In this document: piece after piece, positions 27,741 through 36,083 of the stretch | Numbering within the stretch: the stretch's first letter is position 1 | Layout of the letters: every line of letters begins with the position of its first letter | NCBI RefSeq assembly: GCF_000377905.1 | Contig: NZ_KB898872.1 | Span: 159,784-223,783 of the forward strand | From: Thioalkalivibrio sp. ALMg11 | GTDB lineage: Bacteria; Pseudomonadota; Gammaproteobacteria; Ectothiorhodospirales; Ectothiorhodospiraceae | DNA length: 64,000 nt | Direction of reading: 5' to 3' | The notes under the pieces: generated by a model | What the model saw: only the letters and a program-made list of their open reading frames with translations | Database searches by the model: none | What the model was told of the DNA's origin: nothing | Program-made: the position numbers and the translations under genes

Positions 27741-28010
27741 GGAAACACTGATCAATGTGCACGCTCGCGTTGGCACCCCAGGTTTTCCGAGACAAGGCGC
27801 GCTGTGCAGCGGGTAGTGGTTCTACCCGCAAGCGGCGCAACGCAGGATCGGGGAACCTGGGGTGCCAACCCCGAAGGGGCTCGGCCGCTTTTGCGCGGGA
27901 ACGGCGTTGCGGCTCCCTTGTGCAGAATGACTGCACGGCAGTCACCGCGCCTTGTTCGCACGCAAAAGCGACTCGAGCGCGAGCGTGCACATTAATCAGT
28001 GTTTCCCTAG
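27737..28010. mobile_element. CTAG-ended palindromic element, type 1, copy 1
   Basis: 274 bases, no coding capacity. Ends are CTAGGGAAACACTGAT and its complement, with terminal arms of about 34 bases (one mismatch region). Inner arms pair as well: GTTGGCACCCCAGGTT with AACCTGGGGTGCCAAC. Small hairpins inside: GCGGGTAG-TGGTT-CTACCCGC and GACTGC-ACG-GCAGTC. A homologous copy lies at 45929-46244. It looks like a non-autonomous, structure-forming element (MITE-like); no transposase is in the window. Confidence 0.75.
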
Positions 28011-28277
28011 TGGTCCTTCAATGGGATCATTGCGGGTTCAGTTGGTCTGTCAACGTTCAGGGCAAGGCGCGGCTCGCAGTGAATGGCCGTAGCCCTTTAC
28101 AAGAGCCGGAACGCCGCCATGGGCGTTGACAGACCAACCCTTCGGGCGTTCCTGTGGCGCTCCGCTGCGGCGTTGCGGCGCTTGCCAAGGGCTACGGCCA
28201 TTGCCTGCGCACCGCGCCTTGCAGCGAAACGCCACAGGAGCGCTGAACCCGCAATGATCCCATTGAAGGACCACTAG
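28007..28277. mobile_element. CTAG-ended palindromic element, type 2, in tandem with type 1
   Basis: 271 bases sharing its first CTAG with the last CTAG of the preceding element. Terminal arms of about 35 bases (CTAGTGGTCCTTCAATGGGA and on) are perfect. Palindromy continues inward: CAAGGCGCGG and AATGGCCGTAGCCCTT occur in both arms. The internal CAAGGCGCG and GC(C/G)GCAACGCCG motifs are shared with type 1, so the two are related despite different ends. It ends three bases before the MMPL start codon. Confidence 0.75.
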
Positions 28278-28280
28278 TCC

Positions 28281-30686
28281 TTGCTGCGCCGGCACCCCTC
28301 CCGCGTTGCCCTGACGCTCTGGCTGGCCGCCCTGCTCCTGGCCACGCTGACGCTGACCCTGCGCGGCGAACTGGTCACCGACCTCCAGGGCTTTGCCCCG
28401 GACCCGGTCAGCGCGGACGGGGTCGCCCTGGACCCCGGGGCCGGCCCCGCCGGACGCATGCTGCTACTGGCCATCGCCGGTGGCGAGACCCGCGAGCGGG
28501 CGGCAGCCAGCGATGCCCTGGTCGCCGCCCTGGAGGATGCCCCCGACGTCGCCGGCATCCACAACGGCCGCCTCGACCCCGACGACCCGGCGCTGGATTT
28601 CCTGATCGAGCATCGCTACCTGCTGAGCGCCGAGGTCAACGCCGAACACTTCAGCCAGGACCGCCTGAGCGAACACCTGGAGGCCCGCCGTGACGACCTC
28701 GCCAGCGCCGTCCCGGAACTGCCGCGGGAACTGATCCCGCGCGATCCCACCGCGGAGGCCCGGATCGTCCTGGAGCAGCTCGCCGCCACCGGTGGCCAGG
28801 CGACGACCGGCCCCGAAGGCGTCTGGGTCACCCCCGACCGGGGACGGGCCCTGCTGGTGCTGCGCAGCGCGGCCGACGGCATGGACCTGGATGCCCAGGC
28901 CGCCCTGATCGAACGCACGCACGCGGCCTTCCGCGACCTCGACGAACCGGATCTGCAGCTGCAGATGGCCGGCCCGGCGGTGATCGCGGTGGACTCTCGC
29001 GCCACCATCCGCGGCGAGGTCACCTGGATCACCGCCGGTGCCAGCGTCGCGCTGGCGCTTTTGCTGCTGGCGGTGTTCCGCCATCCGCACCCGGTCTGGC
29101 TGGCAGCCGTGCCACTGGCCAGCGGCATCCTGATCGCCGCCGCCGTGGTCACGCTGGTCTTCGGACACCTGCACGGGATCGCGCTGGCCTTCGGCATCAC
29201 CGTGCTGGGGATTGCCCTCGACTACCCGCTACACCTGTTTGCCCATGCGCAGCGCCCCGATGGTGAACCGCCCGGCGGCGAACAACCCGGCGACGGGCGC
29301 CTACCGCAGGTCGCGCGCGAGCTGTGGCCCGCCATTGCCCTGGGGGCCGGCAGTACCGTACTGGTGTACGCCCTGATGGCGATGACCGGGTTCTCCGGCA
29401 TGGCCCAGCTCGGGCTGTTCGTGCTGACCGGTGTGGCCGTGGCCGCCGTGGTCACCCGCTGGGTCCTGCCAACGCTGGTCCCCGCCCGCTTGCAGCGCGA
29501 GGGCCTGCCGCCGCTGCGCCTGCCCCTGCCGACGGGTCTCGCCCAGCCCCCTACCATCGCGCGCTGGGGCCTGGCCCTGCTGGCCCTGGCCGCGGTCATC
29601 GTGGTGGCGAGTGCCGATCCCTTCCCCTGGGAGGATCGCCTGTCCGCGCTGCACCCGGTGCCAGAGGACCAGGTCGCGCTCGACCAGGACCTGCGCAGCG
29701 CCCTGGGGCTACCGGATGTCCGCCACGCCCTGCTGATCAGCGGCGAAACGCCGGAGCAAGCCCTGCGCGCCAGCGAGGCCCTGACGCCGGGCCTGGAGGC
29801 CCTGCGCGAGACTGGGGCCCTGGACGGGTTCGGCCATGCCGCGGACGTTCTGCCCAGCCGGGCACTGCAGCGCGTGCGCCAGGCCGCGTTGCCGGAACCC
29901 GACGCCCTGCGCGAACGCCTGGGGGTGGCGAGCGCAGGGCTGGGGTTTCGCGACGGGGCCTTCGAGCCCTTCGTGAACGACATCCAGACGGCCCGCCAGC
30001 AAGACCTGCTGGAACCCGAGGGTCTTCCCGACGGGCCGCTGCGCAATGCCCTGGAACCCCTGCTCCAGCCCCGCGATGACGGCACTGGCTGGATCGCGTG
30101 GGTACGCCTCCAAGGCGTCCATGACGCCGATGCCCTGGCCCGCTGGGCCGATGACGCGCCTCTGGCCGATGCGCCGGAGCTGGACGGGGTGGGTATCCGC
30201 CACATCGACTTCTTCCGCGCCTCCGAGGAACTGGTGATCGGCTTTCGCGTCGAGGCCCTGCAACGACTGGCGCTGGGAATGGTCGCGGTGGCACTCCTGC
30301 TGCTGGTCGTCACCCGGGCGCCGGGACGCAGCCTGCGTATCCTGACCGCGGTCGGCACCGGGTTGCTGCTGACCCTGGCCACGCTGATCCTGCTGGGCAT
30401 CCAGCTGTCGCTGTTCCACCTGATCGCGTTACTGCTGATCACTGGGCTGTGCCTGGATTACGCAGTGTTCTTCAGCCGCCCGCTGCGGGATGCCGCCGCG
30501 CGCCTGCGCAACCTGCGCTCGGTCAGCGTGTGTGCGCTGTCCACGCTGGTGGTGTTCGGTCTGTTGGCCCTGTCCAGCCTTCCGGTCTTGCAGGCCATGG
30601 GCCTCACGGTGGTGCTGGGCGTGGTATTTTCCTTCCTCGCGGCGGCCCTGCTGGCCCCCGAGGCCAGCCGCCGGCAAACTGCCTGA
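28281..30686 (+). CDS. MMPL-family exporter of the aryl polyene cluster
   Basis: 801 residues. Two repeats of an RND/MMPL pattern: one helix, a periplasmic domain, then five or six helices (about 245-400 and 650-795); GIALDYPLHLFAHAQ and GLCLDYAVFFSRPL are the paired sites for proton coupling. It likely moves the polyene lipid out of the inner membrane with the LolA-like protein. The start is TTG 28281, directly after the type-2 element, with only GAAGGA 11 bases upstream inside the element arm, so translation signals here derive from the insertion. Confidence 0.82.
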   Translation: MLRRHPSRVALTLWLAALLLATLTLTLRGELVTDLQGFAPDPVSADGVALDPGAGPAGRMLLLAIAGGETRERAAASDALVAALEDAPDVAGIHNGRLDPDDPALDFLIEHRYLLSAEVNAEHFSQDRLSEHLEARRDDLASAVPELPRELIPRDPTAEARIVLEQLAATGGQATTGPEGVWVTPDRGRALLVLRSAADGMDLDAQAALIERTHAAFRDLDEPDLQLQMAGPAVIAVDSRATIRGEVTWITAGASVALALLLLAVFRHPHPVWLAAVPLASGILIAAAVVTLVFGHLHGIALAFGITVLGIALDYPLHLFAHAQRPDGEPPGGEQPGDGRLPQVARELWPAIALGAGSTVLVYALMAMTGFSGMAQLGLFVLTGVAVAAVVTRWVLPTLVPARLQREGLPPLRLPLPTGLAQPPTIARWGLALLALAAVIVVASADPFPWEDRLSALHPVPEDQVALDQDLRSALGLPDVRHALLISGETPEQALRASEALTPGLEALRETGALDGFGHAADVLPSRALQRVRQAALPEPDALRERLGVASAGLGFRDGAFEPFVNDIQTARQQDLLEPEGLPDGPLRNALEPLLQPRDDGTGWIAWVRLQGVHDADALARWADDAPLADAPELDGVGIRHIDFFRASEELVIGFRVEALQRLALGMVAVALLLLVVTRAPGRSLRILTAVGTGLLLTLATLILLGIQLSLFHLIALLLITGLCLDYAVFFSRPLRDAAARLRNLRSVSVCALSTLVVFGLLALSSLPVLQAMGLTVVLGVVFSFLAAALLAPEASRRQTA

Positions 30687-30753
30687 AGAAACGCCGAACC
30701 GGCCCAATCCACCCGGAGACTCCTCCGGCCACAACCCGCAGATACGCCCGTCC

Positions 30754-31941
30754 ATGGACCCCCTGGTCATCACTGCCCACACCCTGACGAGTGCCGCCGG
30801 CACCGGGATCGCCGCCAACGCCGAGGCCCTGCGCAACGGCACCAGCGGACTGCGTGCCTGTGACTTGGAGAGCGTCAACCTGGACACCTACGTCGGCCGC
30901 GTGCCGGGCGTGGAGGCCATCGCCCTGGAGGGCGCCCTGGCCCCGTTCCAGTGTCGCAACAACCAGCTGGCCGAACTGGGGCTGCGCCAGGACGGCTTCG
31001 CCGAGGCGGTGGCCGCCGCGGCGGACCGCTACGGGGCCGACCGGGTGGCCGTATTGCTGGGCACCAGCACTTCCGGCATCGCTGCCACCGAGGCCGCCTA
31101 CCACCGGCGTGATCCGCAGACCGGGGCCCTGCCGCCGGACTACGACTACCAGCACACCCAGAACATGTTCTCGCTGGCCGACTTCGTGGCCACCCGGTTC
31201 GGCTTGTCCGGGCCGGCGATGGTGGTCTCCACCGCCTGCTCGTCCAGCGCCAAGGTCTTTGCCGATGCCCGGCGCTATATCGCGGCGGGGCTTTGCGATG
31301 CAGCGGTGGTCGGCGGAGTCGACAGCCTGTGCGGCATGACGCTGTACGGCTTCAACGCCCTGCAGCTGGTGGCCGCGCAGCCCTGCACCCCGCTGGATCG
31401 CGACCGGGCCGGGATCTCCATCGGCGAGGCCGCCGGTTTCTTCCTGCTGGAGCGCCCCTCCGCGGATGCCCGCGGCCCCCTCCTGACCGGTTACGGCGAA
31501 TCCAGCGATGCCCACCACATGTCCGCCCCGCACCCGGAAGGCCTGGGTGCCGCTGCCGCGTTGCAACAGACCCTGGAACGTGCCGGACGCCGGGGGGGCG
31601 AGATCGACTACGTGCTGATGCACGCCACCGCGACCCCGGCCAACGACGGCTCCGAGGCGCGCGCCCTGGTGCGCAGCCTGGGCCCGACCCCGCGCGCGGT
31701 CGGCAGCAAGGGCCTGACCGGACACACCCTGGGGGCGGCCGGCGCGGTCGGCGTGGCGCAGGCACTGGCCAGCCTCGCCGGCGGCTTCGTACCGCCCACG
31801 GCCGGGCTGCATACACTGGACCCGGAGCTTGACCTGGATGCCCGGGCCGAGGCGGAGCCACGCCCGGTGCAGCGGGTACTGGTGAATGCCTTCGGCTTCG
31901 GCGGCAACAACTGCAGCCTGCTGCTGGAGGCACCGCAATGA
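30754..31941 (+). CDS. apeO: Beta-ketoacyl-ACP synthase of the aryl polyene pathway
   Basis: 395 residues, KAS I/II type. Catalytic triad C162 (STACSSSA), H290 (VLMHATATPANDGSE) and H324 (GLTGHTLGAAGA). It extends the chain by two carbons per round, probably as a heterodimer with the chain-length factor encoded next. ATG 30754 has CGGAGAC upstream; the gene overlaps the CLF gene by four bases, a sign of equal expression of the two subunits. Confidence 0.88.
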   Translation: MDPLVITAHTLTSAAGTGIAANAEALRNGTSGLRACDLESVNLDTYVGRVPGVEAIALEGALAPFQCRNNQLAELGLRQDGFAEAVAAAADRYGADRVAVLLGTSTSGIAATEAAYHRRDPQTGALPPDYDYQHTQNMFSLADFVATRFGLSGPAMVVSTACSSSAKVFADARRYIAAGLCDAAVVGGVDSLCGMTLYGFNALQLVAAQPCTPLDRDRAGISIGEAAGFFLLERPSADARGPLLTGYGESSDAHHMSAPHPEGLGAAAALQQTLERAGRRGGEIDYVLMHATATPANDGSEARALVRSLGPTPRAVGSKGLTGHTLGAAGAVGVAQALASLAGGFVPPTAGLHTLDPELDLDARAEAEPRPVQRVLVNAFGFGGNNCSLLLEAPQ

Positions 31942-32717
31942 ACACCATCGGTCTGCATGCGGTCGGGCTGCTGGGCCCGGGACTGGGCGACTTCGAGACC
32001 GCCCGCGCCATCCTCGCCGGCACGGCACCTCTGGCCGGCGACGCGATCAACATCCCGCCGGTGCGGCTGCTCCCCGCCAACGAGCGTCGACGCACCACAA
32101 CCACGATCCGCCTGGCCCTGAAGGTGGCGGAAGAGGCCACGACCGACAGCGATCGCAGCCAGCTGCGCAGCGTCTTCGCCTCGTCCTCCGGCGACATGGA
32201 CATCATTGATCGCATCTGCGACGCGCTCACCCAGCCGGAGCCGGTGGTCTCGCCGGTCCAGTTCCACAACTCGGTGCACAACGCCGCGGCCGGAAACTGG
32301 TCGATCGCCACCCGCAATCCGGCCCCGGCGACCGCCGTATCCGGCTACAACGCCACGGTGGCCGCCGGCTTGCTGGAGGCCGCGACGCTGCAACAATGCG
32401 AAGGTGGCGAAGTGCTGCTGACCTGCTACGACGTTCCGTCGATGGACACCTTCATCCGCGTGCGTCCGATCCCCCATGCGTTCGCGGTCGCCCTGCGCCT
32501 GGGGCCGGTGGAGGGCGCCCCCTGGCGGCTGCAGATGGATCTCGGGGGGGCGGCCGTGGCCGATCGCTGCGCAACGGACGAACTGGAGGCCCTGCGCGCG
32601 AGCAACCCGGCGGCACGCGCCCTGCCCCTGCTGGAACAACTGGCCCGGGGCACGGCCGGCCATGTTACGCTTGATGCCCCGTTGGGCCGGTCGCTGAGCA
32701 TCCGCATCGAGCCCTGA
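31938..32717 (+). CDS. apeC: Chain-length factor subunit (ApeC-like KS partner)
   Basis: 259 residues, much shorter than a full synthase. The segment SPVQFHNSVHNAAAGNWSIATR replaces the active-site cysteine region, so it is not catalytic, as expected for chain-length factors of the beta-ketoacyl synthase-like family. ATGA overlap with the KS gene. It should set polyene length together with the KS. Confidence 0.85.
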   Translation: MNTIGLHAVGLLGPGLGDFETARAILAGTAPLAGDAINIPPVRLLPANERRRTTTTIRLALKVAEEATTDSDRSQLRSVFASSSGDMDIIDRICDALTQPEPVVSPVQFHNSVHNAAAGNWSIATRNPAPATAVSGYNATVAAGLLEAATLQQCEGGEVLLTCYDVPSMDTFIRVRPIPHAFAVALRLGPVEGAPWRLQMDLGGAAVADRCATDELEALRASNPAARALPLLEQLARGTAGHVTLDAPLGRSLSIRIEP

Positions 32718-32747
32718 ACAATCGCTTGGATCAGGAAGATCCCGCGC

Positions 32748-33209
32748 ATGCCATCCCGACCCGAAACCCTGGATCACGACGCCATCTGCCGGCTGCTGCC
32801 GCACGCCGGGGCGATGTGCCTGCTGGATTCGGTAGAGGCATGGTCCGACGACGCCATCCACTGCCGTGCCGACAGCCACCGGGATCCGGCCAACCCACTG
32901 CGTGGGGAAGGCGGCCTGCACGCCCTGGCGGCACTGGAATTCGGCGCCCAGGGCATGGCCGTGCACGGGGCGCTGCTGGCGGATGGCAGCCCGCCCCGGG
33001 CCGGCTACCTGGCGGCCGTGCGCGACCTGCAACTGCAGGCCCAACGGCTCGACGGACTCGAAGACCCGCTGGAGATCCACGCCGAACGCATCCTGTCGGA
33101 TACCAACAGCTCGATCTACGACCTGCGGGTCACCGCCGGCGACCAGTCGGTGCTGAGCGCCCGCGCGACGGTGATCCTGCAACCCGCCAACGAGGAAAAC
33201 ACCCCGTGA
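32748..33209 (+). CDS. apeP: ApeP-like hotdog dehydratase
   Basis: 153 residues. H19 in LLPHAGAMCLLDSVE is the family mark of the APE 3-hydroxyacyl-ACP dehydratase subunit; the rest is a hotdog fold (GGLHALAALEFGAQGMAVHGAL). Thought to act with the ApeI-like protein. GTGA overlap with the ketoreductase. Confidence 0.83.
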   Translation: MPSRPETLDHDAICRLLPHAGAMCLLDSVEAWSDDAIHCRADSHRDPANPLRGEGGLHALAALEFGAQGMAVHGALLADGSPPRAGYLAAVRDLQLQAQRLDGLEDPLEIHAERILSDTNSSIYDLRVTAGDQSVLSARATVILQPANEENTP

Positions 33210-33928
33210 CCACACGCGCCCTGATTACCGGAGCCAGCGGCGCCATCGGCACCGCGATCGCCCATGCCCTGGCCGCAGCCGGCCACGAGGTGATCCTGCA
33301 CGCCCATCGCAATGCCGACGCAGCCGAAGCAACGGCCGAGGCCATCCGCGCCGATGGCGGCCAGGCCCAAGTGCGGGTGTTCGACATCACCAACGAGGCC
33401 GCCTGCCGCGAGGCCCTGGAGCCCCTGGCCGCCGAACAGCCGGTGCAGATCCTGGTGCACAACGCGGGCGTCCACGACGACGCCCCACTGGCCGGGATGC
33501 GACGCGAACAGTGGGACCGACCGATCGACGTCGGGCTGAACGGCTTCTACAACGTCACCCAGCCGCTGCTGCTGCCGATGATCACCACCCGCTGGGGCCG
33601 GGTGATCGCGATCTCGTCGGTCGCCGGGCAGATCGGCAATCGCGGCCAGGCCAACTACGCAGCGGCCAAGGCCGGGCTGCACGGAGCGATCCGCTCGCTG
33701 GCACAGGAAGTCGCCTCACGCGGGATCACCGCCAACGCGGTCGCCCCCGGCATCATCGAAAGCCCGATGAGCGACTCCAGCTTCGATGCCGACCGCATCC
33801 GCAACATCGTGCCGATGCGCCGCGCCGGCCAGCCCGCGGAGGTCGCGAGTGTGGTCGGCTTCCTCGCCAGCGAGGGCGCCAGCTACGTGTCCGGTCAGGT
33901 CATCGGCGTCAATGGTGCCCTCGCCTGA
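33206..33928 (+). CDS. apeQ: FabG-like 3-ketoacyl-ACP reductase (ApeQ)
   Basis: 240 residues, short-chain dehydrogenase. Cofactor loop TGASGAIG (8-15), NAG at 86-88, catalytic N112, S138, Y151 and K155 (YAAAK). NADPH-dependent reduction of the 3-keto group in each extension round. GTG start overlapping the ApeP-like stop. The longer frame to 32726 is a shadow. Confidence 0.88.
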   Translation: MTTRALITGASGAIGTAIAHALAAAGHEVILHAHRNADAAEATAEAIRADGGQAQVRVFDITNEAACREALEPLAAEQPVQILVHNAGVHDDAPLAGMRREQWDRPIDVGLNGFYNVTQPLLLPMITTRWGRVIAISSVAGQIGNRGQANYAAAKAGLHGAIRSLAQEVASRGITANAVAPGIIESPMSDSSFDADRIRNIVPMRRAGQPAEVASVVGFLASEGASYVSGQVIGVNGALA

Positions 33929-33935
33929 TCCCGTC

Positions 33936-34661
33936 ATGAGCCACGTCGTTGCCCTGATCCCGGCCCACAACGAGGCCGCCACCATCGAAGAGGTCGTCAT
34001 CGGCGCCCGCGCCCACGTGGACCGGGTGATCGTGGTGGACGACGGTTCCGAGGATGCGACCGCAAGCCTGATCGAAGACCAGGCCGAGTTGCTGCGCCAG
34101 CCCGAGAATGGCGGCAAGGCGGCCGCATTGTGGGCCGGGATGCAGCATGCCCTGGCCACCGGCGCCGACGCCGTGGTGACCCTGGACGCCGACGGCCAAC
34201 ACGACACCGCGGAGATCCCGGCCCTGGTCACTGCCTGGCGCGACACCCCCGAACGGCTGATCCTGGGTGCCCGACTCAAGGGCCGCGAACATACCCCGCC
34301 ACTGCGACTGTTCGGCAATCGCATGGCGGACTTCTGGATTGCGTGGGCCTCGGGGCAACCGCTAAAGGACTCGCAGTCGGGGTTCCGCCTGTATCCCGCG
34401 GCGCTGCTGCGGCGCCTGGAGCTGCGCCATCATCGTGGGCGAGGCTTCGTGTTCGAAAGCGAGGCCCTGATCGTGGCCGAGCGGCTGGGATTCCCGGTGC
34501 GGGTTATCCCGGTCCGCTGCATCTACCCGGAAAATCACCGCCCCAGCCACTACCGCCCGACCGCGGACACCCTGCGCATCATCGCCATGGTCGCCGGCCA
34601 CCTGCTGCGCCGCGGAATGCGCCCGCTGGGGCTGTTGCGCTCGCGGGGCCTGTTGCGCTGA
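33936..34661 (+). CDS. Family 2 glycosyltransferase at the end of the APE operon
   Basis: 241 residues. GT-A fold marks: ALIPAHNEAATIEEVV, VIVVDDGSEDATA, and DxD-type VTLDADGQHD; DSQSGFRLYP follows. Seven bases after the ketoreductase stop on the same strand. Some APE clusters carry a GT2 of this dolichol-phosphate-mannose-synthase-like type, and the product may be a glycosylated polyene lipid (inference). No membrane helix is seen except a weak C-terminal one. Confidence 0.82.
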   Translation: MSHVVALIPAHNEAATIEEVVIGARAHVDRVIVVDDGSEDATASLIEDQAELLRQPENGGKAAALWAGMQHALATGADAVVTLDADGQHDTAEIPALVTAWRDTPERLILGARLKGREHTPPLRLFGNRMADFWIAWASGQPLKDSQSGFRLYPAALLRRLELRHHRGRGFVFESEALIVAERLGFPVRVIPVRCIYPENHRPSHYRPTADTLRIIAMVAGHLLRRGMRPLGLLRSRGLLR

Positions 34662-34753
34662 AGGCCCCAGGGCGCTGCTCCGGGCCGCGCCCTTGGAAAC
34701 CACCGGCACGCGTGTCTACACTCTCGACGCACCCACCCCAGAAGGAAAACGCC

Positions 34754-35149
34754 ATGAATACCAGGACGTTGCTGGTCATCCTGTTTGCCAGCCTGATCGC
34801 GCTGGCTGGCTGCCGCGGCACGGTCCCCGTGCACAACGTCAGCGATACCACGGTCACCGATGTTGCCGGTGAACGCCCCAGCGCCGAACAGATGGAACGC
34901 GCCATCCGCACCGCCGGAACGGCGCTGGGCTGGCGCATGGAAGAGGTGGAACCGGGGCTGCTCGAAGGGCGGCTTGCGCTGCGCGACCACGTCGCCGAAG
35001 TGGAGATCCCCTATGCGGCGGGTGAATACAGCATTCGCTACAAGGACAGCACCAACCTGAACTACGCGGACGGCAACATCCACCCCAACTACAACAACTG
35101 GATCCAGAACCTGGACAATCAGATCCGGGCGCAGATCTCCGCGCTCTGA
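34754..35149 (+). CDS. Small predicted lipoprotein
   Basis: 131 residues. Signal and lipobox LIALAGC at about 14-20, then a short beta-rich domain (GTALGWRMEEVEPGLLEGRLALRDHVAEVEIPYAAGEYSIRYKDSTNLNY). The pattern is common in gammaproteobacterial lipoproteins of unknown function. AAGGAAAAC lies just upstream of the ATG. A strong hairpin follows the stop. It may not belong to the APE operon, since 92 bases separate it from the glycosyltransferase. Confidence 0.7.
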   Translation: MNTRTLLVILFASLIALAGCRGTVPVHNVSDTTVTDVAGERPSAEQMERAIRTAGTALGWRMEEVEPGLLEGRLALRDHVAEVEIPYAAGEYSIRYKDSTNLNYADGNIHPNYNNWIQNLDNQIRAQISAL

Positions 35150-35198
35150 GCCCTGCCCGCACCGCGTCGGGCACACCCCGGCGCGGTGCGGGCAGGGC
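35150..35198 (+). terminator. Long GC hairpin after the lipoprotein gene
   Basis: GCCCTGCCCGCACCGCG at 35150-35166 pairs perfectly over 17 bases with 35182-35198; the loop is 15 bases. There is no T run directly after, so it may stabilise the mRNA end rather than terminate alone. Confidence 0.6.
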
Positions 35199-35202
35199 AA
35201 AG

Positions 35203-35430
35203 GGCTTTTCACCACGAAGCGCACGAAGACACGAAGAAAACCCGTAAAAGAGCATTTACAGGAAGGCTGGGAGATCGGAAGGAATGCGGTGACGGAAGAG
35301 TCTTGCTCCTCCGTTGCGGTCTTTCCCATCATCCAGTCTTCGCATCTACCTGGTAATGCTTTTTACCTGGTAATGCTTTTCAGGTTTTCTTCGCGCCTTC
35401 GTGCCTTCGTGTGCTCCGTGGTTATAACAA
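35203..35430. repeat. CACGAAG-type inverted repeat pair with a 17-bp tandem duplication
   Basis: AAGGGCTTTTCACCACGAAG...CACGAAGACACGAAGAA at 35203-35238 faces TTCTTCGCGCCTTCGTGCCTTCGTGTGCTCCGTGG at 35388-35421. Between them TACCTGGTAATGCTTTT is present twice back to back (35347-35363 and 35364-35380). No gene is supported in 35150-35450. Confidence 0.75.
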
Positions 35431-35450
35431 ACCGACTCCGCGGCCGCGGG

Positions 35451-35924
35451 TCAGTCAGGGCGCGGGCGTTCGTCCGGCTTGCGTGCCTCGCCCTCGGAGC
35501 TCTTGGGGGTCGGCTCGTCGTCCTGGGCATCCGATTCGTTGGCGCCGCCGGCCGCCTCACCGGGGCCGGCGCCGTAGTCGCGACGCGTCATGTGCGACAG
35601 AAGCTGCCCGGCCCGGTCCTCGAGACGATCGCGGGTAGGCTTGTCCGCCAGTTCCTCCGCACTCTGGGCCAGGTGGTGGTAGAGGTCGCGGTAGGAACCC
35701 GCCATGGTCGCAAACAGCGTGGCCGTGCGATCGAAATGATCGTTGACCTGGCTGCGGTAGCGGGTCAGTTCCTGCATGCGCCGGTCGAGTTCCTCTTCCA
35801 GCTCGCGGATCAGCTTGCGCTCGTCACTGGTGACGCGGCCCACCCAGAAACCCACGAGGGCGGCGACCACGATGGCCAGGATCCCGAGGGCCACCCACAG
35901 GCCCACTGCTGTCTGTTCTTCCAC
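35451..35924 (-). CDS. zapG: ZapG/YhcB (DUF1043) cell-division envelope protein
   Basis: 157 residues. One N-terminal helix (VGLWVALGILAIVVAALVGFWVGR) then a DUF1043 coiled coil: EELDRRMQELTRYRSQVNDHFDRTATLFATMAGSYRDLYHHLAQSAEEL, and an acidic low-complexity tail. YhcB/ZapG links division and envelope growth in E. coli. The start is one of two adjacent GTG codons (35924 or 35927) downstream of AGAGGA; longer frames are shadows. Confidence 0.85.
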   Translation of the reverse strand: MEEQTAVGLWVALGILAIVVAALVGFWVGRVTSDERKLIRELEEELDRRMQELTRYRSQVNDHFDRTATLFATMAGSYRDLYHHLAQSAEELADKPTRDRLEDRAGQLLSHMTRRDYGAGPGEAAGGANESDAQDDEPTPKSSEGEARKPDERPRPD

Positions 35925-36083
35925 CACGACATCCTCTGCAAATGGAGCCGCCATTGTGCCGCAGGCCCTCGCCGAACGCACTGCCGGGCATGCTAACCTC
36001 GCCACAACAGGGACGCCGAAACAACGCACGAAGGCCTCCGGCAGTCGTTTCAATCCGCCGTACAACCAAGAGTCAGACCCGCC

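Noticed and set aside
27755..28129. Open frames inside the palindromic elements
   Set aside because: They run across both arms and into the neighbouring element, with no start signal; the structure explains the sequence better.
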